NCBI GenBank assembly: GCA_041744755.1
Contig: JBGTKC010000119.1
Coordinates: forward strand, 15,162-79,161
DNA from: CALDTK01 sp041744755
Lineage (GTDB): Bacteria; Bacteroidota; Bacteroidia; Chitinophagales; Saprospiraceae
DNA: 64,000 nt
Direction: 5' to 3'
Below the pieces are notes generated by a model. The model worked only from the letters and a program-made list of their open reading frames with translations. It was not told the DNA's origin and did not search any database. A program made the position numbers and the translations under genes. Below are positions 57,373 through 64,000 of the stretch, piece by piece (the first letter of the stretch is position 1; every line of letters begins with the position of its first letter).

Positions 57373-57747
57373 TCACCCCTCCCGAAACGCAAACCACACC
57401 GCCCCCACCAGGAGCGTAAACGAGATCACGTGGTTGAAGCGAAAGGTCTCCGTCTTGAAAACGACGATCGTAAACACCGCAAACACCACGAGCGTAATCA
57501 CCTCCTGGATCACCTTGAGCTGGATGAGCGTGAAAGGTCCGCCATTACCGGCGAAGCCGAGTTTGTTGGCCGGCACTTGAAAGACGTACTCGAACAGCGC
57601 GATTCCCCAACTGATCAAGATCACGGCCGCGATCCCGAGCTTCGCGAAGCGCGGGTACTCCGCGAACTTGAGGTGCCCGTACCAAGCCAGCGTCATGAAG
57701 GTGTTGGACATGAGCAAGAGGGCGATCGTGAGGGCGGCTTTCATCAA
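57373..57747 (-). CDS. DMT-family (DUF486) small membrane protein
   Basis: The 124-residue protein has four membrane helices and the marks of the DUF486 group: SNTFMTLAWYGHLKF, ISWGIALFEYVFQVPANKLGF and TLIQLKVIQEVITLVVFAVF. It is in the drug/metabolite transporter superfamily; the substrate is unknown. Confidence 0.9.
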   Translation of the reverse strand: MMKAALTIALLLMSNTFMTLAWYGHLKFAEYPRFAKLGIAAVILISWGIALFEYVFQVPANKLGFAGNGGPFTLIQLKVIQEVITLVVFAVFTIVVFKTETFRFNHVISFTLLVGAVWFAFREG

Positions 57748-57808
57748 GGCTACGGTTCGGGCCGCAAGCTCGGAAGTGGCGTGATCTTCTGCGCTGGCGA
57801 AACGATGG

Positions 57809-57823
57809 GTTTTGCCGAAAGGC
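57809..57823 (+). repeat. GNRA mini-hairpin repeat (flipped stem), intergenic
   Basis: GTTTTGCCGAAAGGC, exact, about 60 bp before the DMT gene start and upstream of the TonB receptor gene. Confidence 0.9.
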
Positions 57824-57978
57824 TAAAATTCGCGCCAGCAAAAGCGGAAAGTCCTACGAGCGAGCGCCAAAAATTCCTACACCAGAAATAATAGCTGATT
57901 ATCAGCTGCTTATGCGCAATTCAAGCGCTCTGGTCGTCGAGGTGCAGATTTCTTTACCCACGTTTTTATCGCAAGGGC

Positions 57979-58008
57979 TTGGCCAGGAACGGCGTTGATG
58001 TAAATTTG
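57979..58008 (+). promoter_or_regulatory. Promoter of the TonB-dependent receptor gene
   Basis: TTGG (57979-57982) and a perfect -7 box TAAATTTG (58001-58008), 18 bp apart; the start point should fall near 58015. Confidence 0.75.
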
Positions 58009-58014
58009 CCGTGG

Positions 58015-58027
58015 ATTTAGTCTAAAT
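58015..58027. promoter_or_regulatory. Candidate iron-responsive operator
   Basis: ATTTAG-T-CTAAAT, a perfect 13-bp palindrome just after the -7 box and before the receptor ATG, well placed for repression by a Fur- or DtxR-type regulator. The regulator is not identified. Confidence 0.55.
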
Positions 58028-58033
58028 AAAATT

Positions 58034-60526
58034 ATGACCAACCGCTACTCCCGCCTCGCCGCCGCCCTGCTCACGATCGTGATCACCGCCGTCACGGCAG
58101 CCGCGCAGGTGACTGCCGACAAACTCCAGGGCCGGATCCTGCAGGCCGATACCGAGCAGCCCGTCGAGTTCGCCAACGTGCTGCTCGTCGGCACCGCTCT
58201 CGGCACCACCACCGACGCCGACGGCGCGTTCGCGCTCGACCTCGCCGACCAGCCGCTCGGGGGAGACCCCGAGCTGGAGGTCTCCGCGATTGGCTTTACC
58301 ACCGTGCGCGTGCCAGCTTTCGCCAAAACCCCCGGCACCGCCCTCGCCATCCGCCTGCGACCGAGCGATACGCAACTCCAGACGGTCGAGATTACCGGTC
58401 GCCGCGAAACCGGCTACCGCAACACGCAGTCCTTCTCCGGCACCAAGACCGCCACCGAACTCAAGGACATCCCGCAGTCGATCGGCTACGTCACCAAGGA
58501 ACTCGCCCTCGACCAGGCCGCCTTCCGCGTCAATGACGTGGTGCGCAACGTGAGCGGCGTCAACCAATTCTCGTTCTACAACGACATCACGATCCGTGGC
58601 TTCCGCGTGGCGGGCGGCAACACCTCCGGCAATCTCGTCAACGGCCTGCGCGCCTACACGAGCTTCTGGCGCCAGCAGCTCATCCCCAATCTCGAGCGCG
58701 TCGAAATCATCAAAGGCCCCGCCTCGGCGCTGTTCGGCAACGCAAGCCCTGGGGGTACCATCAACCGCGTCACAAAAAAGCCGCTTACAGAAACCCGCCG
58801 CTCCATCACAACTACCGTCGGCACCTTCGAGACCTTCCGCACGCTAGCCGACTTCACCGGACCCCTCTCCACGGACAAGCGTGTGCTATATCGCCTGAAC
58901 CTCGGCTACGAGAACTCGGGCTCCTTCCGCGATCTGCAGTTCAACAAAAATCTCATCGTCGCGCCGTCGATCAGCTACCTCGCCAGCGAGTCCACGCAGT
59001 TCAACGTGGACCTCGTGTACACCGACGCCAAAGGTCGCCTCGACCGCGGGCAAGCCGTCTTCGGCAACGGCGACCTCTCCAGCGTGCCGATCTCAAAATC
59101 TCTGAACGCCGCCAACGACTACCTCGACGAGCAGTCGATCAACGCGACGCTGTCTTTGCGCCAGCAGCTCGCCCCAGGACTGAGCTTCAATTCCAGCTTC
59201 CTCTACTCCTCCTACGACGAAGACTTACAGGAGCACCGCACGGCCAACACCTATGCCGCGCTCGGCGACGGGACCCGCTCCGAGACCAAAGTCGAGATGC
59301 GGGTCTTCATCCGGAAGCGCGAGTTCTTCAACAGCAATTTCAATAACTACCTCAACTACGACCTGAAGACCGGGCCGCTCGGGCACCGCCTCCTGCTGGG
59401 CTACGACTACTTCGAGCAACAGCAGCTGCCGGGCGGTTCGCAACTCCAGGCTCGTGGCTACCTGAGCGCCGACCGCACGAGCGTCATCAACAGCTACCGC
59501 GTCGCCAACCGTGACCGTTTCGCGCTCGACGCGGCCGGCAACCCGATCCCGAACGTGCCGCACTTCGACCTTACCGATCCGACGGCCAATCAGATCCGCG
59601 ACCTCACGAAGTACCTCTACGCGACCGACGTCTACCCGCAGTACAAGCTGCGCTCGCACGGCATTTACGTGCAAGACCAGGTGAAGTACGGTCCGGTCCA
59701 ATTGCTCCTCGGACTGCGGCGCGACTACTACGCCGACCTCGTCAACTACGAGACCGCCGAGGAGACGAGCGTGCAGCAGGAAGCCTGGCTCCCGCGCATC
59801 GGTGCCGTGCTCACGGTCTCGCCGCAGGTAAATCTCTACGGCACCTACGTCGAGGGTTACCAGCCGCAGGAGTCGGCGAGCCTCAACGACCCCAACGCCG
59901 GCGGGCCGTTCCGACCACTCGAATCCGACCTCGTAGAGTTCGGCGCCAAGTCGAGCCTGCTCGACGGTCGCCTCAGCGTCACGGCCGCCGTCTACCAACT
60001 TCGCGAGACCGGTACGCTCTACCCGGCAAATGATCCAGAACGACCGGACCTGCTGCTCCAGACCGGCGCCGAGCGGAGCCGCGGGGTGGAGTTCGACGCC
60101 ATCGGGCGCCTGTCCTCGAGTTGGAATCTCGTCGCCTCCTATGCCTACCTCGAGGCCGAGATCACGGACGGCGGCGCACTCGAGGTCGTTGGTCGCCAAA
60201 AGCCGAACGCGCCGCGGCACTCGGCCAACCTGTGGACGAAGTACAGTCTCGCGGCGGGGCGGCTCAAAGGGCTCGGCGCCGGGGTGGGCGTGCAGTACGT
60301 CGACGAGCGTTTCGGCTCGCTGGTCGCCGACGAGGCCAACCCGCCGCTCTTCCCGAGCTACACCCTGCTCGACGGGGCACTCTACTACGCGGCCGAGCGC
60401 TTCCAGCTGCAAGTGAATGCCAGCAACCTGCTCAACCGCACACACTGGGTGGGCGGCTACGACTACCTGCGCGCCTTCCCGGGCGCCCCACGGATGGTGA
60501 CGACGACGATTTCCTTTTTGTTTTGA
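58034..60526 (+). CDS. TonB-dependent siderophore receptor
   Basis: The 830-residue outer-membrane receptor has a signal peptide (about 1-25), a CarboxypepD_reg-like beta domain (LQGRILQADTEQPVEFANVLLVG, about 32-115) and a plug (about 130-250, with DIPQSIGYVTKE, DITIRGFRV and RVEIIKGPASALFGNASPGGTIN). A 22-strand barrel ends in a terminal Phe (TTISFLF). The plug phrases fit the FhuA/FoxA-like siderophore group. It should import a ferric siderophore with TonB energy. A palindrome at its promoter fits iron control. The next gene, a PepSY protein, could reduce the imported iron. Confidence 0.93.
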   Translation: MTNRYSRLAAALLTIVITAVTAAAQVTADKLQGRILQADTEQPVEFANVLLVGTALGTTTDADGAFALDLADQPLGGDPELEVSAIGFTTVRVPAFAKTPGTALAIRLRPSDTQLQTVEITGRRETGYRNTQSFSGTKTATELKDIPQSIGYVTKELALDQAAFRVNDVVRNVSGVNQFSFYNDITIRGFRVAGGNTSGNLVNGLRAYTSFWRQQLIPNLERVEIIKGPASALFGNASPGGTINRVTKKPLTETRRSITTTVGTFETFRTLADFTGPLSTDKRVLYRLNLGYENSGSFRDLQFNKNLIVAPSISYLASESTQFNVDLVYTDAKGRLDRGQAVFGNGDLSSVPISKSLNAANDYLDEQSINATLSLRQQLAPGLSFNSSFLYSSYDEDLQEHRTANTYAALGDGTRSETKVEMRVFIRKREFFNSNFNNYLNYDLKTGPLGHRLLLGYDYFEQQQLPGGSQLQARGYLSADRTSVINSYRVANRDRFALDAAGNPIPNVPHFDLTDPTANQIRDLTKYLYATDVYPQYKLRSHGIYVQDQVKYGPVQLLLGLRRDYYADLVNYETAEETSVQQEAWLPRIGAVLTVSPQVNLYGTYVEGYQPQESASLNDPNAGGPFRPLESDLVEFGAKSSLLDGRLSVTAAVYQLRETGTLYPANDPERPDLLLQTGAERSRGVEFDAIGRLSSSWNLVASYAYLEAEITDGGALEVVGRQKPNAPRHSANLWTKYSLAAGRLKGLGAGVGVQYVDERFGSLVADEANPPLFPSYTLLDGALYYAAERFQLQVNASNLLNRTHWVGGYDYLRAFPGAPRMVTTTISFLF
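58315..58329 (-). repeat. GNRA mini-hairpin repeat, inside siderophore receptor gene
   Basis: Minus-strand GTTTTGGCGAAAGCT, G.T-closed stem; read as AFAKT. Confidence 0.8.
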
Positions 60527-60593
60527 GGAATTGTTTAAGTATCGAAGGGGCGAATCAGCGTCGCGATCATTTTAAAATTAAATAATTCGAAAA

Positions 60594-61904
60594 TTGACAA
60601 AGCGCCTCTGGACACTCCACGCCTGGATCGGCCTCTACGCGGGCCTCGCGATCGCGTTCCTGAGCTTGACGGGGGCGGCGGCGCTGTTCCGCGAAGAGCT
60701 AGATGTGGCGCTGCGACCGGATTTTTATGAAGTAGCCGCGGGCGATACGCTGGTCGACATGGCTGCGGTAACGAGGGCATTATCGCGGGAGCACCCCGAC
60801 AAGACGCTCTTCGAGGTAGTCATGCCGCCGAGTGGGGCGGGGAGTTGGAATTTTAGGCTCGACGCCAAAACCGAGTCCGATTTATTCCCGGTGTTCTGGG
60901 AAGTCTTCGTCGATCCGTACACGGGGGCCATCCTCGGCGAACGCAACTACTACGAGTCGTTTAGTTACTATTTGCGCAACCTGCACGTGCGCTTTTACGA
61001 GGGTTGGCAGGGGCGATTTATCGTGGGCTTGGCGGGACTGGCGCTGCTGTTCTCACTCATCAGCGGAGCCGTTTTGTACTTTCCTTTTCAGAAGCGCCGG
61101 GGCTTCTGGACGATCCGGCGGAAGAAGTTGCGCACGGCGCAGGCGGACTACCATAAGCTAATCGGCCTACTGGCCCTGGCCTTCAACCTCGTGATCGCGG
61201 GCACGGGCGCCTGGCTCGGCATGCAGCCGGTGCTGATGAAAGCGACGGGCATAGAGCGGCCGGGTGCCTTTGCGGCAAAACCACACGCGCTCACCGAGCC
61301 GCAAGCGGACACACTGGTCGCGCTGGCGTACGAGCAGGTTCTGGCGAAAGCCCGGGCCACGCACCCCAACTTCCGCGTGCGTACGATGCGACCCTCCGAC
61401 GACGGGACGGCGACGGTGACGGTCATGGGCGACGTGCCGGGCCAGGTGTACGAGCGGGCGGGTAACCGGCTCACGTTTGCAAAGACAGACGTAGCCTTGC
61501 GCGACGCTTACCTCATCAATGACGACGTGGCGAGCGCCAGGCTTTACTACGTCCAGGAGGCGTTGCACTTCGGGGACTTCGCGGGGCTGTGGCTCAAGTT
61601 CGTGTACTTGTTTTTTGGATTGAGCTCAGGCCTTCTAGCCGTGAGTGGGTTCGTGATTTACGTGGAGCGCAATAAGAGCAAGGCGAGTAAGCTGGGCGAC
61701 GTGCGCACGCTCAGGTCACGGCTCTACTGGCTGGGCGGCGGCTTGCTCGGCTTTTGTGGGCTGATGGCGGTGTTGACCCTGTGGGTAGGGATCGGCGTGC
61801 CGACGGTCCTGGTGACGGCCTGCTTTTACGGCGGCTTGTTGGTGTGGGTGGCGCGGAGTGTCTGGAGGTTTTGTTGCGGCGCACCATCGGCTAGCGCACT
61901 GTGA
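60594..61904 (+). CDS. PepSY-associated transmembrane (putative ferric-siderophore reductase) protein
   Basis: The 436-residue protein has four main membrane helices: about 8-30 (LHAWIGLYAGLAIAFLSLTG), about 140-165, about 190-212 and about 340-360. Two more follow near the end (about 380-430). The starting TKRLWTLHAWIGLYAG and the loop ILGERNYYESFSYYLRNLHVRFYEG mark PepSY_TM proteins. These often accompany siderophore receptors and are thought to reduce ferric siderophores. The start is a TTG at 60594, 67 bp after the receptor stop. Mini-hairpin repeats lie at 60856, 61266 and 61338. Confidence 0.88.
   Translation: MTKRLWTLHAWIGLYAGLAIAFLSLTGAAALFREELDVALRPDFYEVAAGDTLVDMAAVTRALSREHPDKTLFEVVMPPSGAGSWNFRLDAKTESDLFPVFWEVFVDPYTGAILGERNYYESFSYYLRNLHVRFYEGWQGRFIVGLAGLALLFSLISGAVLYFPFQKRRGFWTIRRKKLRTAQADYHKLIGLLALAFNLVIAGTGAWLGMQPVLMKATGIERPGAFAAKPHALTEPQADTLVALAYEQVLAKARATHPNFRVRTMRPSDDGTATVTVMGDVPGQVYERAGNRLTFAKTDVALRDAYLINDDVASARLYYVQEALHFGDFAGLWLKFVYLFFGLSSGLLAVSGFVIYVERNKSKASKLGDVRTLRSRLYWLGGGLLGFCGLMAVLTLWVGIGVPTVLVTACFYGGLLVWVARSVWRFCCGAPSASAL
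60856..60871 (-). repeat. Mini-hairpin repeat variant with 5-nt loop
   Basis: Minus-strand GTTTTGGCGTCGAGCC: GGC/GCC stem kept, loop GTCGA. Confidence 0.5.
61266..61281 (-). repeat. Mini-hairpin repeat variant with 5-nt loop (pair member)
   Basis: Minus-strand GTTTTGCCGCAAAGGC: GCC/GGC stem kept, loop GCAAA; convergent with 61338. Confidence 0.7.
61338..61352 (+). repeat. GNRA mini-hairpin repeat variant (pair member)
   Basis: GTTCTGGCGAAAGCC: GAAA loop and GGC/GCC stem intact, T-run broken; read as VLAKA. Confidence 0.8.
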
Positions 61905-61973
61905 CTGCAGTAGGCGTCGCCTTGCGTAGCAGCTTTGCGCAAGAGCAGACGCCATCCGCGCCGGTGACATCGG

Positions 61974-62004
61974 GGCCGATCGGTCGTCTCCCCGGCCGAT
62001 CGGC
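61974..62004. repeat. Repeated near-palindrome between convergent genes
   Basis: GGCCGATCGG occurs twice (61974-61983 and 61994-62003) and the copies can pair as a hairpin. No T-run follows on either strand, so a terminator role is unproven. Confidence 0.5.
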
Positions 62005-62180
62005 TAAAAATTGCGGCGCAATTTGTCTGTTCCCTTGTGTACTGGGGTCCTTCTCCGAGACTGCCCGACGGATGTCTGAAGAATTGGCGCGAATTTGACC
62101 CGTAGATAGCACCAGGCGCCTAGGTAAGTGCGATCAGAACCGGACCCACGCACGCTAGCTGCCTAGCAAGCAACCAACCC

Positions 62181-64000
62181 CTACCCTCCGTCCGTCAAGG
62201 CTTCCATAAACGCCACCAAATCCGCCACCTCACCGTCGTCCAGCTCCAGGCTATCGAAAGGCAATGTCTGGTGTGGAATGTCCATCCCGATACCGGCACC
62301 GCCGCCGAGTTTGTAGAACTCCACTACGTCCGCGAGCGACCCGAGTGCGCCGTTGTGCATGTAGGGCGCCGTCAGGCTGGCGTTGCGCACGGTCGGCGTC
62401 TTGAAGCTGAAGGCGTAGAACGGCGCATTGTCCTGGGGGCGGCCCGAGGCGATGCGCCCGAAGTCGGGATCGAGGTACGCGGTTTTGGCGGAAGCCTCCA
62501 GGCCCAACGGCAGTGGCCAAACCGAAGGCACGCCCAGTACCTCCGACTCGGATTCGCGGTAGTACGGCGGCACGAGCCCCGACCAGGTCGGCGCGAAGTG
62601 ACAGGTCGCGCACACGGCCTTGCCCATGAAGAGATTCATCCCGCGGCGCACGTTGGGCGCGAGGGCGCCAGTCTCCCCGCGCAGGTACCGGTCCACCGGA
62701 GAGGAGTTGCTGTGCAGCGTCCGCACGTAGCTCGCCAGGGCGTCGCCGAGGCTGTAGGCACTGAGGCGGTAGGCGCTGTCCACCCCTGCGTAGGCGGCGT
62801 CGAAGTCGCGGCGGTAGCTCGGGTCGGCGCCGAGCAGGGCGATGAGCTCGAGGTAGTCCATGTCGAACTCGTGCTCGTCCTGGATGACGTGTCGGATCTG
62901 GCGCGCGAGCGCGGGCTCGCGGAGGTCGGCGAAGTAGCGCTCCGCGAACACGGCCCCGACGAGGGTGGGGGCGTTGCGGCGGATCGGCAGCCGGTCGGCG
63001 CCGAGGCTCTTGGCCTCGCCGTCGGTGAAGGCGCGCTCGGCGCGGTGACAGGAGGCGCAGGAGAGGTTCTGCGTACGCGAGAGTTTGACTTCGTTAAAGA
63101 GGCGCTTGCCGAGGTCCCGCTTTCGCGAAAACAGGGGGTCGACCGCCGGCTGACTCGCGAACACGAAGTCGTTGAGAAAGTCGTCCGCGAAGAGGTCCTG
63201 CGAGGCGTAATTCTGGTGCGTGGGCCGGTCCTCGGTCTCGGCCGGGGTCTCGATCCCGAGGGCGCGCTGCGCGGCGTAGAGCTGGCGGTAGAGCGGACCG
63301 ACCACCTTGCGGTAAAACTCCGCCCGGTCGAAGGTGTCGAAATCACCGGCCGTGAGGAGGGTCTGCCCTTCGGCAAAACTGGTGCGCAGTTGCTCGGCGA
63401 GCGCGGGTGCGGAACCAGCCTCGAGCAGGCCGTAGTACGCTTCGATCCCGTCGGCGATGGCCGCGAGGGCGGTGGCGCTCTCCGGCAGAGCGCGCCCGGA
63501 GCTCGGGGTGTCGAAACCCGTGACGCCCATCGTGAAGATGCGCACGAGGCCGTAGCGGGCCGCGCCCCAGACCTGCGCGTGGGACAGGCGCTCGGCGCGC
63601 TGGAACTTGACCGTGCGCCGCAGCGCCACGGCGAGGTCTTCAGTGAGGAGGCCCAAGGTTTTGGCGGAAGCCGAATCGAGCGTCGCCTCCTCGTACACGA
63701 GTTCCTCGAGGGGCTGGAGGCCCGCCGGCTCTACGACAACGACCTCGGGCACCTTCGGGACGACCGTCGGCAGCGGCGCGCCGTTGAGGTAGCTCTTGAC
63801 GGTGGACTCGTCACGGTGGGTGAGGAGCCACTCGACGCGCTTGTAGGCCTCGCGCGTCACGACGTGCGCGCCGCGGAGGTCCTGGAGTTCAGCGGCAGTT
63901 ACCCCGCCGTCGGCGAGGGCCTCCGCGCTCGCCCCGCGGTAGGCGTCGGCCGCGGAGGAGAGGGCTGCCAGGCCCACGAAGTAGTCGGCACGCACCGTCG
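62181..64000 (-). CDS. Di-heme cytochrome c peroxidase (MauG/CCP) with N-terminal helical domain, partial
   Basis: At least 604 residues are present and the start lies beyond the window. The C-terminal half is a CCP/MauG-like di-heme domain with heme sites SCASCH and CATCH, then RNAPTLVGAVF, TPTVRNASLTAPYMHNG and the late LVAFMEALT. The N-terminal part, about 270 residues, is helical (for example LAALSSAADAYRGASAEAL) and may be an imelysin-like or other iron-linked domain. The neighbourhood of a siderophore receptor and a PepSY protein supports an iron-related role. Four mini-hairpin repeats (62482, 63118, 63365, 63658) lie inside. Confidence 0.85.
   Translation of the reverse strand, partial: TVRADYFVGLAALSSAADAYRGASAEALADGGVTAAELQDLRGAHVVTREAYKRVEWLLTHRDESTVKSYLNGAPLPTVVPKVPEVVVVEPAGLQPLEELVYEEATLDSASAKTLGLLTEDLAVALRRTVKFQRAERLSHAQVWGAARYGLVRIFTMGVTGFDTPSSGRALPESATALAAIADGIEAYYGLLEAGSAPALAEQLRTSFAEGQTLLTAGDFDTFDRAEFYRKVVGPLYRQLYAAQRALGIETPAETEDRPTHQNYASQDLFADDFLNDFVFASQPAVDPLFSRKRDLGKRLFNEVKLSRTQNLSCASCHRAERAFTDGEAKSLGADRLPIRRNAPTLVGAVFAERYFADLREPALARQIRHVIQDEHEFDMDYLELIALLGADPSYRRDFDAAYAGVDSAYRLSAYSLGDALASYVRTLHSNSSPVDRYLRGETGALAPNVRRGMNLFMGKAVCATCHFAPTWSGLVPPYYRESESEVLGVPSVWPLPLGLEASAKTAYLDPDFGRIASGRPQDNAPFYAFSFKTPTVRNASLTAPYMHNGALGSLADVVEFYKLGGGAGIGMDIPHQTLPFDSLELDDGEVADLVAFMEALTDGG
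62482..62496 (+). repeat. GNRA mini-hairpin repeat, inside peroxidase gene
   Basis: GTTTTGGCGGAAGCC, GGAA loop; the minus-strand gene reads ASAKT. Confidence 0.9.
63118..63132 (-). repeat. Mini-hairpin repeat with third stem type, inside peroxidase gene
   Basis: Minus-strand GTTTTCGCGAAAGCG: CGC/GCG stem, GAAA loop; read as FSRKR. Confidence 0.75.
63365..63379 (-). repeat. Mini-hairpin repeat variant, inside peroxidase gene
   Basis: Minus-strand GTTTTGCCGAAGGGC: GCC/GGC stem, loop GAAG; read as FAEGQ. Confidence 0.75.
63658..63672 (+). repeat. GNRA mini-hairpin repeat, inside peroxidase gene
   Basis: GTTTTGGCGGAAGCC, GGAA loop; the minus-strand gene reads SAKTL. Confidence 0.9.

Noticed and set aside
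59225..60445. A 406-codon open frame antisense to the siderophore receptor gene
   Set aside because: Shadow of the receptor gene; no recognisable domain and no start-site signal.

Overview
The window is a high-GC stretch of a Bacteroidota chromosome. It carries the complete type IX secretion (T9SS) core block porP-gldK-gldL-gldM-gldN, T9SS sorting domains on predicted secreted proteins, promoters of the Bacteroidota -33/-7 type (TTG...TAnnTTTG), and DUF3347 and HYC_CC_PP families. High GC with gliding-type T9SS genes suggests a Saprospiria/Lewinella-like marine bacterium; this placement is inference, since no rRNA is present.

Layout. 0.6-4 kb: a small CBM48 protein, glycogen branching enzyme and a hexapeptide acetyltransferase, then tRNA-Phe. 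4.2-8.5 kb: an MtfA-like protein without its zinc motif, a PAS histidine kinase with a single-domain response regulator, an HSDL2-like dehydrogenase and a DUF983 protein. 8.7-12.1 kb: a secreted glycoside hydrolase with a T9SS tail, convergent with a maltokinase. 12.1-17.5 kb: a TolC/HlyD/ABC export operon whose ABC protein has a ruined ATPase site, divergent from a TetR regulator. 17.5-22.5 kb: a T9SS-tailed protein, then clpC and infC-rpmI-rplT. 22.9-24.2 kb: a STAS protein and ribonuclease Z. 24.5-27.2 kb: the decayed remains of a large T9SS type B adhesin beside an intact porP/sprF gene, then tRNA-Lys. 27.5-36.6 kb: an ABC exporter, gldN/M/L/K with porP, and a methyltransferase. 37.6-57.7 kb: a metal-handling region (HYC_CC_PP protein, CusA-TolC fusion, CusB, DUF3347 lipoprotein, CopA ATPase, half-size CDF transporter, MerC, two COG0523 GTPases of which one is a remnant, and a frameshifted flavoprotein), followed by an AAA-ATPase/nuclease gene and a DMT protein. 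58-64 kb: a TonB-dependent siderophore receptor, a PepSY membrane protein and a di-heme peroxidase that runs off the end.

The most striking feature is not a gene. A 15-nt sequence, GTTTTGGCGAAAGCC and close relatives, occurs about 35 times on both strands, in and between genes and in all reading frames. The varying bases keep a 3-bp stem (GGC/GCC, GCC/GGC or CGC/GCG) closing a GNRA-type loop (GAAA, GGAA, GCAA), so the conserved entity is a mini-hairpin preceded by GTTTT. Several copies occur as convergent pairs 45-65 bp apart. I do not recognise this as a described element. It could be a DNA uptake signal, a recognition site for a single-strand-DNA-binding protein or transposase, or a chromosome-architecture site.
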